Source: Ichthyenterobacterium magnum
GTDB taxonomy: Bacteria > Bacteroidota > Bacteroidia > Flavobacteriales > Flavobacteriaceae
Direction: 5' to 3'
Length of the DNA stretch: 64,000 nucleotides
Assembly (NCBI RefSeq): GCF_003610635.1
Contig: NZ_RAQJ01000001.1
Span: 284,474-348,473 of the forward strand
This document shows positions 28,052 through 38,026 of the stretch, one piece after another (within the stretch, counting starts at the first letter, position 1; each line of letters begins with the position of its first letter). The position numbers and the translations under genes are program-made. The notes under the pieces are model-generated. The model was not told the origin of the DNA. It saw only the letters and a program-made list of their open reading frames with translations, and ran no database searches.

Positions 28052-28429
28052 ATGAAAGGAACAAAGTTATATAGTATTTTAAAAGGTGTTTGCCCAAGAT
28101 GTCATGAAGAGTCTATGTATGAAAACACAAATCCGTATGCTCTTAATCAAGTTCTTACAATTAAAGAAAAATGCTCTAATTGTCAAACAAAATACAGACT
28201 TGAACCTTCATTTTTTTATGGTTCTATGTATGTTAGTTATGGCGTTGGGATTGCATTTGCTGTTGCTGCGTTTATTATAAGTTACATCTTTTTGGATACA
28301 AGTATACATACAGTTTTTATATCTATTGTTGCAACTCTAGTAGTGTTTGCTCCAATAATTATGCGCTTATCAAGAAACATTTGGATAAATCTATTTATGA
28401 AATATGATAAATCTTTAACTAAGAAATAA
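28052..28429 (+). CDS. DUF983 family membrane protein
   Basis: A 125-residue protein. The N-terminus has a zinc-ribbon-like pair, CPRCH (residues 14-18) and CSNCQ (about 41-45), followed by two membrane segments (~62-84 and ~89-109). This combination is the DUF983 signature; function is unknown. Its 3' end overlaps the end of the convergent FAD oxidoreductase gene by 11 bases. Confidence 0.9.
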   Translation: MKGTKLYSILKGVCPRCHEESMYENTNPYALNQVLTIKEKCSNCQTKYRLEPSFFYGSMYVSYGVGIAFAVAAFIISYIFLDTSIHTVFISIVATLVVFAPIIMRLSRNIWINLFMKYDKSLTKK

Positions 28430-29465
28430 ATCGTTTTACATTTATAGCATTATCTAAAGGTAATTTATTTTCTATAAACTCATAAAGTTGTTCTGCAACA
28501 TAAGGTCCAATTATAACACCTCGAGTACCCAAACCGTTTAAGACATACATGTTGCTATGTATTTCATGAGCGCCAACTAAAGGTCTTCTGTCTATAACCG
28601 TTGGTCGTATTCCTGCAACTTGGTTGACCACTTTAAAGTCGCAAGTAATTATTTTTTTAAGCTTGTTTACTAATTCATTTTTCCCTTCTTCAGTAACACT
28701 GTTCGTGGTATCTTTCCAATTATACGTTGCTCCAACCCAATACAAATCATCTTCTATTGGCACAATAAATACTGAAGCTTTTAATGTAAAATCTATATTT
28801 AAATCTGGAGCTTTAATTGTTATCAATTCTCCTTTTGCAACATTGAGAGGCAAACTTTTAAAAAATGGATTATGTCGAACACCAAAGCCTTCGGCAAAAA
28901 CAATATTAGATGCTAAATAATCTTGATATTCTATTTTATCTTCTAAAACACTTAGGTTTTGGTAATTAAAAGTTTCATTAACAAACTGATTCATCTCTAC
29001 TAAATAGTTTCTATAATTTTTAATGAGTGCTTTGGTATCTATACGTCCTGTTTGTAAAACTTCTCCAAATCCAAAAGGAGCATCAATATTGGCATTCACA
29101 TTCTTTTTAAGCGTTGTTGATAGATAATGTTCTAATGATGGTTTATCTGCTGCAGTAAACCATTTGTTTTGCTCTTCAATAGAAGTAAAGCGTCTATAAA
29201 CAGGAATTTTATAGTCTAACTTTACATTAAGCAAATCTTCTAAAGCTTTATATTTTGGTAAAGCTAAATCTAACTGTGCTTTAGCTTGCCATACTTCTGT
29301 AAATCGTTTTAGAATAACTGGATTATATAAGCCAGCAGCAACAATTGATGACTGCTGCGAATCATTGTCAAAAACTATAAAAGATTTATTATTAGCACGC
29401 AAAACTTCACTAAAGGAAATCCCAGCAAGACTAGAGCCAACTATAATGTAATCTACATTTTTCAT
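28419..29465 (-). CDS. FAD-dependent oxidoreductase (DAO family)
   Basis: A 348-residue flavoprotein of the D-amino-acid oxidase/glycine oxidase fold. The N-terminal Rossmann segment is DYIIVGSSLAGIS, where the usual GxGxxG reads GSSLAG. The C-terminal part has the typical GIRPTVIDRRPLVG and GLGTRGVIIGPYVAEQL segments that contact FAD. It likely oxidises an amine substrate in the cytoplasm; the specific substrate cannot be told. It overlaps the convergent DUF983 gene by 11 bases. Confidence 0.85.
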   Translation of the reverse strand: MKNVDYIIVGSSLAGISFSEVLRANNKSFIVFDNDSQQSSIVAAGLYNPVILKRFTEVWQAKAQLDLALPKYKALEDLLNVKLDYKIPVYRRFTSIEEQNKWFTAADKPSLEHYLSTTLKKNVNANIDAPFGFGEVLQTGRIDTKALIKNYRNYLVEMNQFVNETFNYQNLSVLEDKIEYQDYLASNIVFAEGFGVRHNPFFKSLPLNVAKGELITIKAPDLNIDFTLKASVFIVPIEDDLYWVGATYNWKDTTNSVTEEGKNELVNKLKKIITCDFKVVNQVAGIRPTVIDRRPLVGAHEIHSNMYVLNGLGTRGVIIGPYVAEQLYEFIENKLPLDNAINVKRFIS

Positions 29466-29513
29466 GTTTGTAAAAATAATATTCTAAGTTGACTACACAT
29501 TATGTAATAAAAC

Positions 29514-29545
29514 AAAAAACGCTCACTAAATTAGTGAGCGTTTTT
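29514..29545 (-). terminator. Terminator of the gldKLMN operon
   Basis: A strong hairpin (aaaaacgctcacta / tagtgagcgttttt, almost no loop) lies 15 bases after the gldN stop. T runs flank it on both strands, so it may also act bidirectionally. Confidence 0.85.
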
Positions 29546-29560
29546 AAATTATAAGTCATA

Positions 29561-30460
29561 TTAATACGACCACATATCTTGTTCGAAATTACGAATCTTC
29601 TCTTTAATACGGTCAGATTCTAAAAGTTGCATTAATGCATTATCTGCTACATACTCTTTAACTTCTCTATCGCCATATACGTTTTCTTCTTTATACATAT
29701 ACCCATTAAATCGCCTAGAATTTAACAAGTGATCAAAAGAGATTGGTATTGCGCTATTTTTGTTATTAAATGCTTTTGCCTCATGTAATATTTCTCTAGC
29801 TTCAGGAAAAAACACCCAAAATAATGCATTTGGAGTTTTGTTAGCTTCATCATTAGAATCTATAAAGTTTACATCTGGCGCTGCTGGAGCAATACCTAAT
29901 AATCTGTATTTAAGTTCACCTTGACGTTTGTCAAAATACCATAACCCTTTAATTAAATAAGCACTAATATCGAAAGCTTCGATATTACGTGTTGTGATAT
30001 ATTCTGGATCCACATAACCATCAGCATTTAATTGATCGTAACCAATATCTAATGTATCAACTTTAGTTGTAATATCTGCCAACTCTTTTATGGTTCTTTT
30101 CTCAGTAAAATATGAATCGTTATAAACATTTTTTATTCTACCATCTTGTACTGCTTTAATCAATACATGATATAATGAACGTCTATCTTTTCCTATATTA
30201 TTTGTATCAATTGGGAAATATAAAGGAAAATTAATACGTTCATCTAAAACAACTTTTTCCCAAGTCATTTTAGAGAATAAAATATCTCTATCATCAACAT
30301 AGCCATATTCTAATGGTTTATCATTATCTAATGCTAATTGAGCTTCTGTTTTAACGCCTATTTCTTTAGGTGTATTGGCGTTTAAAATATTTGCCTGAGA
30401 AAACATGCTAGATGTTAAACCTACAGTTACAAGTATTGATAATAAGAATTTACAATTCAT
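29561..30460 (-). CDS. gldN: Gliding motility / type IX secretion protein GldN
   Basis: A 299-residue periplasmic protein, homologous to PorN. The signal peptide ends SSMFSQA. The conserved GldN body contains WEKVVLDERINFPLYFP, an early block that contains SLYHVLIKAVQDG, and NALFWVFFPEAREIL. GldN forms the periplasmic ring of the T9SS with the lipoprotein GldK. It is the last gene of gldK-gldL-gldM-gldN, 43 bases after gldM, and is followed by a strong terminator. Confidence 0.95.
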   Translation of the reverse strand: MNCKFLLSILVTVGLTSSMFSQANILNANTPKEIGVKTEAQLALDNDKPLEYGYVDDRDILFSKMTWEKVVLDERINFPLYFPIDTNNIGKDRRSLYHVLIKAVQDGRIKNVYNDSYFTEKRTIKELADITTKVDTLDIGYDQLNADGYVDPEYITTRNIEAFDISAYLIKGLWYFDKRQGELKYRLLGIAPAAPDVNFIDSNDEANKTPNALFWVFFPEAREILHEAKAFNNKNSAIPISFDHLLNSRRFNGYMYKEENVYGDREVKEYVADNALMQLLESDRIKEKIRNFEQDMWSY

Positions 30461-30503
30461 TTTTTTAATTTTTAATTTGGGTTACTCTATCTATTGGTGT
30501 TGA

Positions 30504-32066
30504 TTAGTTAGATAACTCTATAACAATTGGCGTAGCTGGCTTAATAATTGGACCGTTACTTCTTGATTTAATATCAAAGATTTGAATTCCTGCGCCACGT
30601 TTTGCTTTACGTAATGCAGCTTTTGCAGCTCCATTAAGTCTATTACCAGAACACGTTACAGATGGTTGACCAGGTACTTTAATTTTAAATCCTGTTACCG
30701 TTAATGGTAAATCAAAATCAAAGTCTTCTAATACTGCTTGAATTTTTCCTATCTCTACGTTGTTTCTTGGTAATTTAGCAGAACTTTTTCCTGCAATCAT
30801 ACCAGTTGGTTTTGGTATATCTTTAATTCTAAATACAGCTTTATCACTAACTTTAGAACCATCGTCTAAGGTAGCCGTAACATTAATAGTTACTTCTCTA
30901 CCAGAAGTAGGCACCATGTTATATTTACCCATTCCAGAACCTTTTTTTAATCCAGCACCTGAAGCAGATACTTTATTATCTGGTACACCAGCAAATGATA
31001 TTGTCATTGGGTTTGTAACACCACGATATACAACATTCATTTTATCTGCTGATATAGTTGCAGAATTTGGTCTAGGGACAACAACATAATTTCCTTTAAT
31101 TGGAATATCTAATGGTTTTCCATCTTCTAAAAACGTGAATTTTCCATCAATTTCATGCTCACCTACACTACCAACATTAAAGTCAAGACGTGCAGCTCCT
31201 GTAGAATCTATTGCTTTTTCTAAATCTACAGAAGATCCAGAAATACTTAATCCTGTTGGTGTTACATTAGCATATTTACCTAACACAACTTTACCTTGAA
31301 ATTTTTCTCCTGCAAAAAATGCAGACTTATCGGCAATTACAATCGCTGTATAGTTTTTAAGTGAAACAGCTTCATCTAACGTGTTTCCTAAAAACACATT
31401 AAACATGTTAGCTTCAGTTACCTTAACATCATTTTGCATTGCTGTTAACTTTGTATAAGAAGCAATTGCTGGGAAACCTTTAAAGTGGTAATCTAACCAA
31501 TCTACAGATTTTCCGTCTTTATTTTTCACTTTAGCTGTACTAAATCTCTTTTCAAAATTCTCAATAGCCTTTGTATACTTAACATCGTCACCAATAATTT
31601 CTTTTACTTTACTTTTATAGCCTTCTATTTTAGCCATGACTTCATCACCTTTTTTAGTGAGTCTATCTCCTGTAAACCATTTTTCGTCTAGGATATCTGT
31701 TTTATCCATTGCTTCAAAAGGAAGCTTTCCTGTTTCAGAATCAATAGAGTATTTTCCATCTTTTAAAAGACCTACTTTTAAAGTTTCTAGATACTTGTAA
31801 AAATCGTCTGAAGCTGTGCTTATTTGTTTTGCTTTGTTTGCTGCTGTAGCAAATTCTGCTGGTTTTTCTTCAGCTTTTGTTTCTAAGTTAGCAAGCAACT
31901 TAGTGTTCATGTCTGTAGTTACTACGTTAGCGTCTGAAAACTTTGCTTCCATTAAACCGAAAGCTGAAAGTACTTCTTTAGACATATTCATTGCCATCAT
32001 AGCAATAAATACTAAGTACATTAAGTTAATCATTTTCTGCCTTGCAGATAATTTTCCTCCTGCCAT
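30504..32066 (-). CDS. gldM: Gliding motility / type IX secretion motor protein GldM
   Basis: A 520-residue inner-membrane protein, homologous to PorM. A short cytoplasmic N-terminus (MAGGKLSARQK) is followed by one membrane helix (~12-33, MINLMYLVFIAMMAMNM) and a long periplasmic region of stacked helical and Ig-like domains. GldM forms the rotor/stator shaft with GldL and uses the proton gradient to power secretion and gliding. The length is in the normal range for the family. It lies between gldL and gldN with about 45-base gaps. Confidence 0.96.
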   Translation of the reverse strand: MAGGKLSARQKMINLMYLVFIAMMAMNMSKEVLSAFGLMEAKFSDANVVTTDMNTKLLANLETKAEEKPAEFATAANKAKQISTASDDFYKYLETLKVGLLKDGKYSIDSETGKLPFEAMDKTDILDEKWFTGDRLTKKGDEVMAKIEGYKSKVKEIIGDDVKYTKAIENFEKRFSTAKVKNKDGKSVDWLDYHFKGFPAIASYTKLTAMQNDVKVTEANMFNVFLGNTLDEAVSLKNYTAIVIADKSAFFAGEKFQGKVVLGKYANVTPTGLSISGSSVDLEKAIDSTGAARLDFNVGSVGEHEIDGKFTFLEDGKPLDIPIKGNYVVVPRPNSATISADKMNVVYRGVTNPMTISFAGVPDNKVSASGAGLKKGSGMGKYNMVPTSGREVTINVTATLDDGSKVSDKAVFRIKDIPKPTGMIAGKSSAKLPRNNVEIGKIQAVLEDFDFDLPLTVTGFKIKVPGQPSVTCSGNRLNGAAKAALRKAKRGAGIQIFDIKSRSNGPIIKPATPIVIELSN

Positions 32067-32115
32067 TTCTAATTAGTTTTTAGTGGTTAATTATTATTAT
32101 AGTTAAAAAAACTAA

Positions 32116-32748
32116 TTAGTTTTTATTCATTGCAGAAAGCATTCCTCCATATACACCGTTTAAAGATGATAGGTTAGATGCTAATGATTGCATTTGTTCT
32201 TTTAATTTTGTTGCGTTTTCAACAGCTTCTTCATTAATTGTAGCTTGACGATTAGCACTTTCCATTTGTACTTTATAAAGACTATTTAAAGACTCCATTT
32301 GAGCAGCAGCTAAAGACATCTCTTCACTGTACTTCTTTTGAGCAGCCATAGAATCTACCGTTGGACTTATACCTTTAGCAGCACCTTCAAAGTTCTTAAT
32401 ACTATCTCCAAGGCTAGCCATAAGTTCTCCATCAATTTTTGCTTCTTTTAATAAATTATCTAATTTTTTAGATAACATGCCTTCTGCATCTTTAGGTTCT
32501 TCTTTTTTCTTCTTATTTGAAGTCATACCTCCAGCTAATTCAGGATATACCAAAGACCAATCAAGCTCTGCTCCTTGTCTTTCGAAAGCTGAATATGTAA
32601 ATACTAATGCTTCAACAATCATACCTACAGTTAAGATTTCAGAACCAAAAGGCCAGTGCTGAATTTTAAATAAGGCTCCAACAATTACGATTGCTGCTCC
32701 TAATCCGTAGATCATATTAGTCAAGGTTATTTTTCCATTTTGTGCCAT
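32116..32748 (-). CDS. gldL: Gliding motility / type IX secretion motor protein GldL
   Basis: A 210-residue inner-membrane protein, homologous to PorL. Two membrane helices (about residues 12-28 and 37-54) contain charged residues Lys28, His31 and Glu46, consistent with the proton path of the GldLM motor. A long cytoplasmic coiled region (~85-210) follows. It is encoded 50 bases after gldK and 49 bases before gldM. Confidence 0.95.
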   Translation of the reverse strand: MAQNGKITLTNMIYGLGAAIVIVGALFKIQHWPFGSEILTVGMIVEALVFTYSAFERQGAELDWSLVYPELAGGMTSNKKKKEEPKDAEGMLSKKLDNLLKEAKIDGELMASLGDSIKNFEGAAKGISPTVDSMAAQKKYSEEMSLAAAQMESLNSLYKVQMESANRQATINEEAVENATKLKEQMQSLASNLSSLNGVYGGMLSAMNKN

Positions 32749-32798
32749 AATAGTTTTTTTAGTTAAGTTAAATATTTAGTTTGATTAGTTGTTGTTAA

Positions 32799-34169
32799 TT
32801 AGTTTGTTGCTGCGTTTTTAGTCACCTCAGTTCCCATGTAATCTTGTACTGTTCTGAAACCAATATAACTTCTAGCAGAATCTGCATATTCGTAATCTCT
32901 AGAGCTTACTTGTAAGAAATATGCAACATCTTTCCATGAACCTCCACGAACAACTTTACGTTCGTTTTCAGGGTCATTTACACTTGGATTAAATGATGCA
33001 GCATACTCATAAGAACCTGGATCGTATGACCCTTGAACCCATTCTGACACATTCCCTGCCATATTATACAATCCAAAATCATTTGGCTCATAAGAATCGG
33101 CCTCTACAGTATATAAGGCTTGATCGGCAGCGTAATCACCTCTTAAAGGTTTAAAGTTTGCCATAAAGCAACCTCTATCATTTTTAGCATAAGGTCCACC
33201 CCAAGGATACGTTGCTCCTTGTAAACCACCTCTTGCAGCATATTCCCATTCTGCTTCAGATGGCAATCTAAAAGCATTTACGTGTTGTTTACCTTTACTT
33301 TTTTGGTATGAATTTTTCTTTAAACTTCTCCACTGACAAAACGCATTAGCTTGTTCCCAAGACACTCCAACTACTGGATACTCTCCATAAGCATCATGCC
33401 AGAAATAATCATTATGCATTGGCTCATTATATGAATATGAGAAATCTCTAATCCAAGCCGTTGTATCTGGATAAACAGCAACTTCTTCGGTTATGATTGC
33501 ATCTTTTCTACTTACATTCCTGTCTTTGGCTGCTTTTTGAATGTCCATATACTTATACTGGAATTTGAATTTTGTTACATCCCATGTACGCTGACCGTTA
33601 TATGATTCTTCAATAGGCAAATACATAGAATCCATAACCTCTGCATAATATTCATCAGGATATTCTGAAGTGTCAAAAATTAACTCAGGCTCATTATTTA
33701 ATTTTCTACCTTCAAAACCAGTTGGTCCCAAACCGCTATAATTATCGTACATATACTTTTCGTACACGGTCATTTCTTCTTCGTTGGCATCTTTGAATGC
33801 ATACTCACCAATACCTCCATTACCAGGAGTTTCTCCTACTTCATCAGCTAAAATAGCGAGTTTAGTTCTAAGTATTGAGTCTCTAACCCAATATACAAAC
33901 TGTCTATATTCGCTATTAGTAATTTCGGTCTCATCCATATAAAATGCTCTAACTGTTACTGTTTTTGTTGGAGCATCTTTAACTCCAGCTAAATCATCAT
34001 CAGATTTACCCATAATAAATGCACCTCCAGGAACAAGTACCATTCCATAAGGCTTTTCTGGGTGCCATTTTTTTCCTTTAACTCCTACCAATTCTCCTCT
34101 GTCTCCAGAGCCACAACTGACTAATAGGGCTAAAACTGCGGTTAATAAAACAAACTTCTTAATATTCAT
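32799..34169 (-). CDS. gldK: Gliding motility lipoprotein GldK
   Basis: A 456-residue outer-membrane lipoprotein, homologous to PorK; lipobox LVSC with Cys19. The body is a formylglycine-generating-enzyme (sulfatase-modifying factor) fold: MVLVPGGAFIMGKSDDD near residue 45, WEYAARGG, and the C-terminal NVSEWVQGSYDP and KVVRGGSWKD motifs. In GldK the fold is structural and forms the T9SS ring with GldN. It opens the gldKLMN operon. The 178-base upstream gap to the ureohydrolase-like gene shows no TAnnTTTG box on the minus strand, so it may be read through from topA or use a different promoter. Confidence 0.96.
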   Translation of the reverse strand: MNIKKFVLLTAVLALLVSCGSGDRGELVGVKGKKWHPEKPYGMVLVPGGAFIMGKSDDDLAGVKDAPTKTVTVRAFYMDETEITNSEYRQFVYWVRDSILRTKLAILADEVGETPGNGGIGEYAFKDANEEEMTVYEKYMYDNYSGLGPTGFEGRKLNNEPELIFDTSEYPDEYYAEVMDSMYLPIEESYNGQRTWDVTKFKFQYKYMDIQKAAKDRNVSRKDAIITEEVAVYPDTTAWIRDFSYSYNEPMHNDYFWHDAYGEYPVVGVSWEQANAFCQWRSLKKNSYQKSKGKQHVNAFRLPSEAEWEYAARGGLQGATYPWGGPYAKNDRGCFMANFKPLRGDYAADQALYTVEADSYEPNDFGLYNMAGNVSEWVQGSYDPGSYEYAASFNPSVNDPENERKVVRGGSWKDVAYFLQVSSRDYEYADSARSYIGFRTVQDYMGTEVTKNAATN

Positions 34170-34347
34170 AGAAACTCGAGGTTAAATTATTTTTAGTTGT
34201 AATTAGTTGCCTTTATTTTTTTAAGGCAGTAAACATATTTATATATTTTGAGAAAACCAATTTTTTTTTAAGTTATTTTACACTTAATCCCAAAAAAATT
34301 ACATTTCATCGATAATAATTGTGTTAAATTTTTAATGCATAAATATA

Positions 34348-35514
34348 CTAAAAACTGTTCTTTTTATACGCTTTATACCATCTTTCTGGTATTTTACCGT
34401 GACTAGCCTCTACATAATCCTCATGCATGCAAGGTAATAACGTATGCTTTTTTAATTTATTATTAACATTTGGCAAAAAAGGTATCTCAATCCACCAACG
34501 TCCTGTTTTTATACTTTTATAAAATATCAATTCTTCATTTTCGATAAGGACATTATACTTTTGGTAATTAATATCATCTTTAAAATCATCATCTTTTACT
34601 CTACAATTAACACCTTCTATAAAGTACCATATAATTTGCCCTATTAGCATTGCTGTTGCTTCGTCATCATATAATGGCTTATATTCATAAATACCGAAAG
34701 ATGACACTTTATTGCTTATACCTGCATATCTAGAAATTGTACAAATCTCTTTACCATCAAAACCATTAGGTGAATATTTTTGTTTCTCTCCTACTTCTGA
34801 TGCTTTAACACATTTTAAATCTAGAGTTACTATATGTGCATCTCGCATTACTGGTTCTACTAAACTAATAGTATTATTAACTTCCCCTAAGCGATAAGCT
34901 TCGAAGTATAGTTTTTCCATCAAATCTATTTCTTCTTGCGAATTAAAATAAGTTTGATAACCTATAGTTGAATAATTGAATAGATTAAAAGGTTCTTCTA
35001 AAATTATCTTACCTAGATAACTATTGTTCTTCATATCTATTGAAGAATCACCCAAATCAAAATTACTATCTACATTAACAATATTTACCATTGGCGCATT
35101 AGAATCGTACGCTCTATAATTTGCATAGGTTAAATCTTGACTTCCGCCTAGTATAATAGGAATTATCTGTTTTTCTATTAATACTGAAAGTGTAGTGCGT
35201 AATGCATAATAGGTGTCTTCTACTGAATCACCCTGAAGTATATCTCCTAAATCTGCTATTTGCGTAAACCAATTTCCAGGAAACAATGCATAAAGTGATT
35301 TTCTTAAGGTATCAAACTGAAGTTCTTCTCCTATATAGTTTACATCGTTTCTGTTTTCAAGAACACCTATAATGGCAATCTTTACACCATCTAAATCTGG
35401 GATACCATTTTGTTTGGAGTGAATTTTTAATTTTCGTCCGAGAGCCTGTTCAGATAAAAGCTCGTTATGTGCTAATACTGAATCTGAAACAGGAGACAAA
35501 ACATTAAAATTCAT
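34348..35514 (-). CDS. Ureohydrolase-fold protein with degenerate metal site
   Basis: A 388-residue member of the arginase/formimidoylglutamase superfamily. The topology markers are present but the dinuclear manganese ligands are not. The usual GG(G/D)H motif reads GGSQD (123-127), DAHxD reads DSNFD (149-153), and the LDxD motif reads LDLK (231-234). Two His ligands and one Asp are therefore replaced, and normal ureohydrolase catalysis is unlikely. It would commonly be auto-annotated as formimidoylglutamase. The start ATG directly follows the topA stop with no spacer and in frame, and gldK begins 178 bases downstream on the same strand, so a role linked to type IX secretion is possible but unproven. 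Confidence 0.85.
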   Translation of the reverse strand: MNFNVLSPVSDSVLAHNELLSEQALGRKLKIHSKQNGIPDLDGVKIAIIGVLENRNDVNYIGEELQFDTLRKSLYALFPGNWFTQIADLGDILQGDSVEDTYYALRTTLSVLIEKQIIPIILGGSQDLTYANYRAYDSNAPMVNIVNVDSNFDLGDSSIDMKNNSYLGKIILEEPFNLFNYSTIGYQTYFNSQEEIDLMEKLYFEAYRLGEVNNTISLVEPVMRDAHIVTLDLKCVKASEVGEKQKYSPNGFDGKEICTISRYAGISNKVSSFGIYEYKPLYDDEATAMLIGQIIWYFIEGVNCRVKDDDFKDDINYQKYNVLIENEELIFYKSIKTGRWWIEIPFLPNVNNKLKKHTLLPCMHEDYVEASHGKIPERWYKAYKKNSF

Positions 35515-38007
35515 TTACTTTTTCTTTTTTGCAGTTGTTTTTTTCTTTCTCGTTTTTTTCTTCGGCGCATTTTTCTCAATCAGCACTTTTACATCTTCGA
35601 GTGTAAATTTAGAAACATCTACGGTTTTTGCAAGCTCAATTTTAGTTTTTCCTTTAATAATATTATGTCTTCCCCAACGTGCTTTTTCAATCTTGATACC
35701 TTCTTCTTCCCAATGATGAATAACTTTATCTATTTCCTTTTGAATTTTTTCTTCAATTAAAGTCACAATATCATTATCAGACAAGTTATCCCAATCGTAT
35801 TTTTTGTTCACATTGATAAACATATTATTCCATTTAATAAATGGTCCAAAACGTCCTTTCCCTTTTTGAACAGGCAGCTCTTTATACATATATATTGGGG
35901 CGTCTGCTTTTTCTTTTTCTTTTATTAATTCTATCGCAAAATCTAACTCGACATCCATTGGGTTTGTACCTGCTGGTAGTGATACAAACTTTTTACCAAA
36001 CTTCACGTATGGCCCAAAACGCCCATTATTAACCTCTATATCTTCACTTTGGTAAACGCCTAATCGCTTTGGAAGTTTAAACAACTCCATTGCCTCCTCG
36101 TAAGTAATTGTAGTTAACTGTTGATCTTGAGACAGGCTAGCAAACTGAGGTTTCTCCTCATCATCAACAGTACCAATTTGTACCATAGGTCCAAACTTAC
36201 CTAAACGAACACTTACTTGCTTTCCTGTTTTAGGATCTACGCCTAAAATACGCTCACCAGATTCTCTGTCTGCATTGGCTTGAACATCTTCAACTATAGG
36301 ATGAAAGTCTTTATAGAAATCTTTCATCATTTTTTTCCAATCTTCATTTCCTTCAGCTATTTCATCAAAATCTGCTTCAACTTTAGCCGTGAAATTATAA
36401 TCTAAAATACTTCCGAAATGATTAACTAAAAAGTCGGTAACAATCATTCCTATATCTGTAGGAACCAATTTACCTTTATCTGAACCTACTTTTTCTGAAA
36501 GTAGATTGTCTTTAACTTGACCTTGCTCTAATACTAATTGCGAATATTTTCGCTCTACACCTTCAACTGTTCCTTTTTCAACGTAGTTTCTATTTTGAAT
36601 TGTAGAAATTGTAGGCGCATATGTAGATGGTCTTCCTATACCAAGCTCTTCTAGTTTTTTTACAAGTGAAGCTTCAGTAAATCGTGCTGGTGGTCTTGTA
36701 TAACGTTCTGTAGCTGTTATGTATTTATTAAGAAGTGCTTCATCAACTCTTAATGCTGGCAACATACCTTCTTGCTCTGCATCCTCATCATCTGTACCTT
36801 CTAAATATACTTTTAAAAACCCCTCAAAAGTAATAACCTCACCATTGGCTGTAAACATACTGGTATGGGTTGATGCACTAATTTTAACATTAGTCCGTTC
36901 TAAAAGTGCTTCACTCATTTGAGATGCAATAGCGCGTTTCCAAATTAAATCGTACAATCTAGCTTGATCGCGCTCTACTGCAACAGAATGTCTAGAAAAA
37001 TCTGTCGGCCTGATAGCCTCATGCGCTTCTTGGGCGCCTTTAGATTTTCCTTTATAATTTCTTGGTTTACTATATTGAGAACCATATGCACTCTCTATTT
37101 CAGCTTGTGCTCCTTTACGAGCTTCGTCAGATAGATTTACACTATCTGTTCTCATATATGTAATTAAACCTGCTTCGTATAAACGTTGCGCATTACTCAT
37201 TGTTCTACTTACAGAATAACCTAATTTTCTTGAGGCTTCTTGCTGTAATGTAGATGTAGTAAATGGTGCAGCTGGTGATTTTTTTGCTGGTTTCTTTTCT
37301 AAATTGGCAACTTTAAAATCTGCTGAAGCATTTTGCTCTAAAAAGTCAAGTGCCTCTTCTTTACTCGAAAAATTCTTTGGCAGTTTCGCTTTAAAAAGCT
37401 TGCCAGCTTCATTAGAGAATTCTGCATCAATTCTGTAAGATGCTTGCGGCTGAAAACCTTGAATATCTCTTTCGCGCTCAACTATTAAACGTACTGAAAC
37501 AGATTGTACGCGTCCTGCAGACAAGCCACCTTTTACTTTACGCCAAAGTACTGGCGACAACTCATAACCAACTATACGATCTAAAACGCGTCGCGCTTGT
37601 TGCGCATCAACCAAATCATAATCAATCCCTCTTGGGTTCTCTATAGCTTTTTGAATTGCTGCTTTTGTTATTTCATGAAAAACAATTCGTTTTGTTTTTT
37701 CTTTATCAAGTTTTAAAGTCTCTGCTAAATGCCAAGCTATTGCTTCTCCTTCTCGATCCTCATCACTTGCTAACCAAACCATATCGGCTTTTTTCGCTAG
37801 ATCTTTCAGTTTTTTTACAACGTCCTTTTTATCTTTTGAAACTTGATATTTTGGATCAAAATTTCCTTCTACATCTACTCCTAATTCTTTTGACGGTAAG
37901 TCAGATATATGACCAAAACTGGATTCGACCTTAAAGTCTTTTCCTAAAAACTTTTCTATAGTTTTGGCTTTTGCTGGCGACTCAACGATGACTAAATTCT
38001 TCGGCAT
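35515..38007 (-). CDS. topA: DNA topoisomerase I
   Basis: An 830-residue type IA topoisomerase that relaxes negative supercoils. The TOPRIM domain is N-terminal (LVIVESPAKAKTIEKFLG, then DEDREGEAIAWHL). The active-site tyrosine is in GLITYMRTDS, at about residue 285. C-terminal repeat domains (~590-790) and a very basic Lys-rich tail replace the zinc fingers of E. coli TopA. It is full length, and its stop abuts the ureohydrolase-like gene. A -7 box (TACATTTG on the minus strand, 38027-38034) lies 19 bases upstream. Confidence 0.97.
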   Translation of the reverse strand: MPKNLVIVESPAKAKTIEKFLGKDFKVESSFGHISDLPSKELGVDVEGNFDPKYQVSKDKKDVVKKLKDLAKKADMVWLASDEDREGEAIAWHLAETLKLDKEKTKRIVFHEITKAAIQKAIENPRGIDYDLVDAQQARRVLDRIVGYELSPVLWRKVKGGLSAGRVQSVSVRLIVERERDIQGFQPQASYRIDAEFSNEAGKLFKAKLPKNFSSKEEALDFLEQNASADFKVANLEKKPAKKSPAAPFTTSTLQQEASRKLGYSVSRTMSNAQRLYEAGLITYMRTDSVNLSDEARKGAQAEIESAYGSQYSKPRNYKGKSKGAQEAHEAIRPTDFSRHSVAVERDQARLYDLIWKRAIASQMSEALLERTNVKISASTHTSMFTANGEVITFEGFLKVYLEGTDDEDAEQEGMLPALRVDEALLNKYITATERYTRPPARFTEASLVKKLEELGIGRPSTYAPTISTIQNRNYVEKGTVEGVERKYSQLVLEQGQVKDNLLSEKVGSDKGKLVPTDIGMIVTDFLVNHFGSILDYNFTAKVEADFDEIAEGNEDWKKMMKDFYKDFHPIVEDVQANADRESGERILGVDPKTGKQVSVRLGKFGPMVQIGTVDDEEKPQFASLSQDQQLTTITYEEAMELFKLPKRLGVYQSEDIEVNNGRFGPYVKFGKKFVSLPAGTNPMDVELDFAIELIKEKEKADAPIYMYKELPVQKGKGRFGPFIKWNNMFINVNKKYDWDNLSDNDIVTLIEEKIQKEIDKVIHHWEEEGIKIEKARWGRHNIIKGKTKIELAKTVDVSKFTLEDVKVLIEKNAPKKKTRKKKTTAKKKK

Positions 38008-38026
38008 TTTTGATTTTTTAAGGCTA

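Noticed and set aside
34208..34228. Inverted repeat tgcctt / aaggca upstream of gldK as a terminator
   Set aside because: The stem is only 6 bp and no T run follows on either strand.
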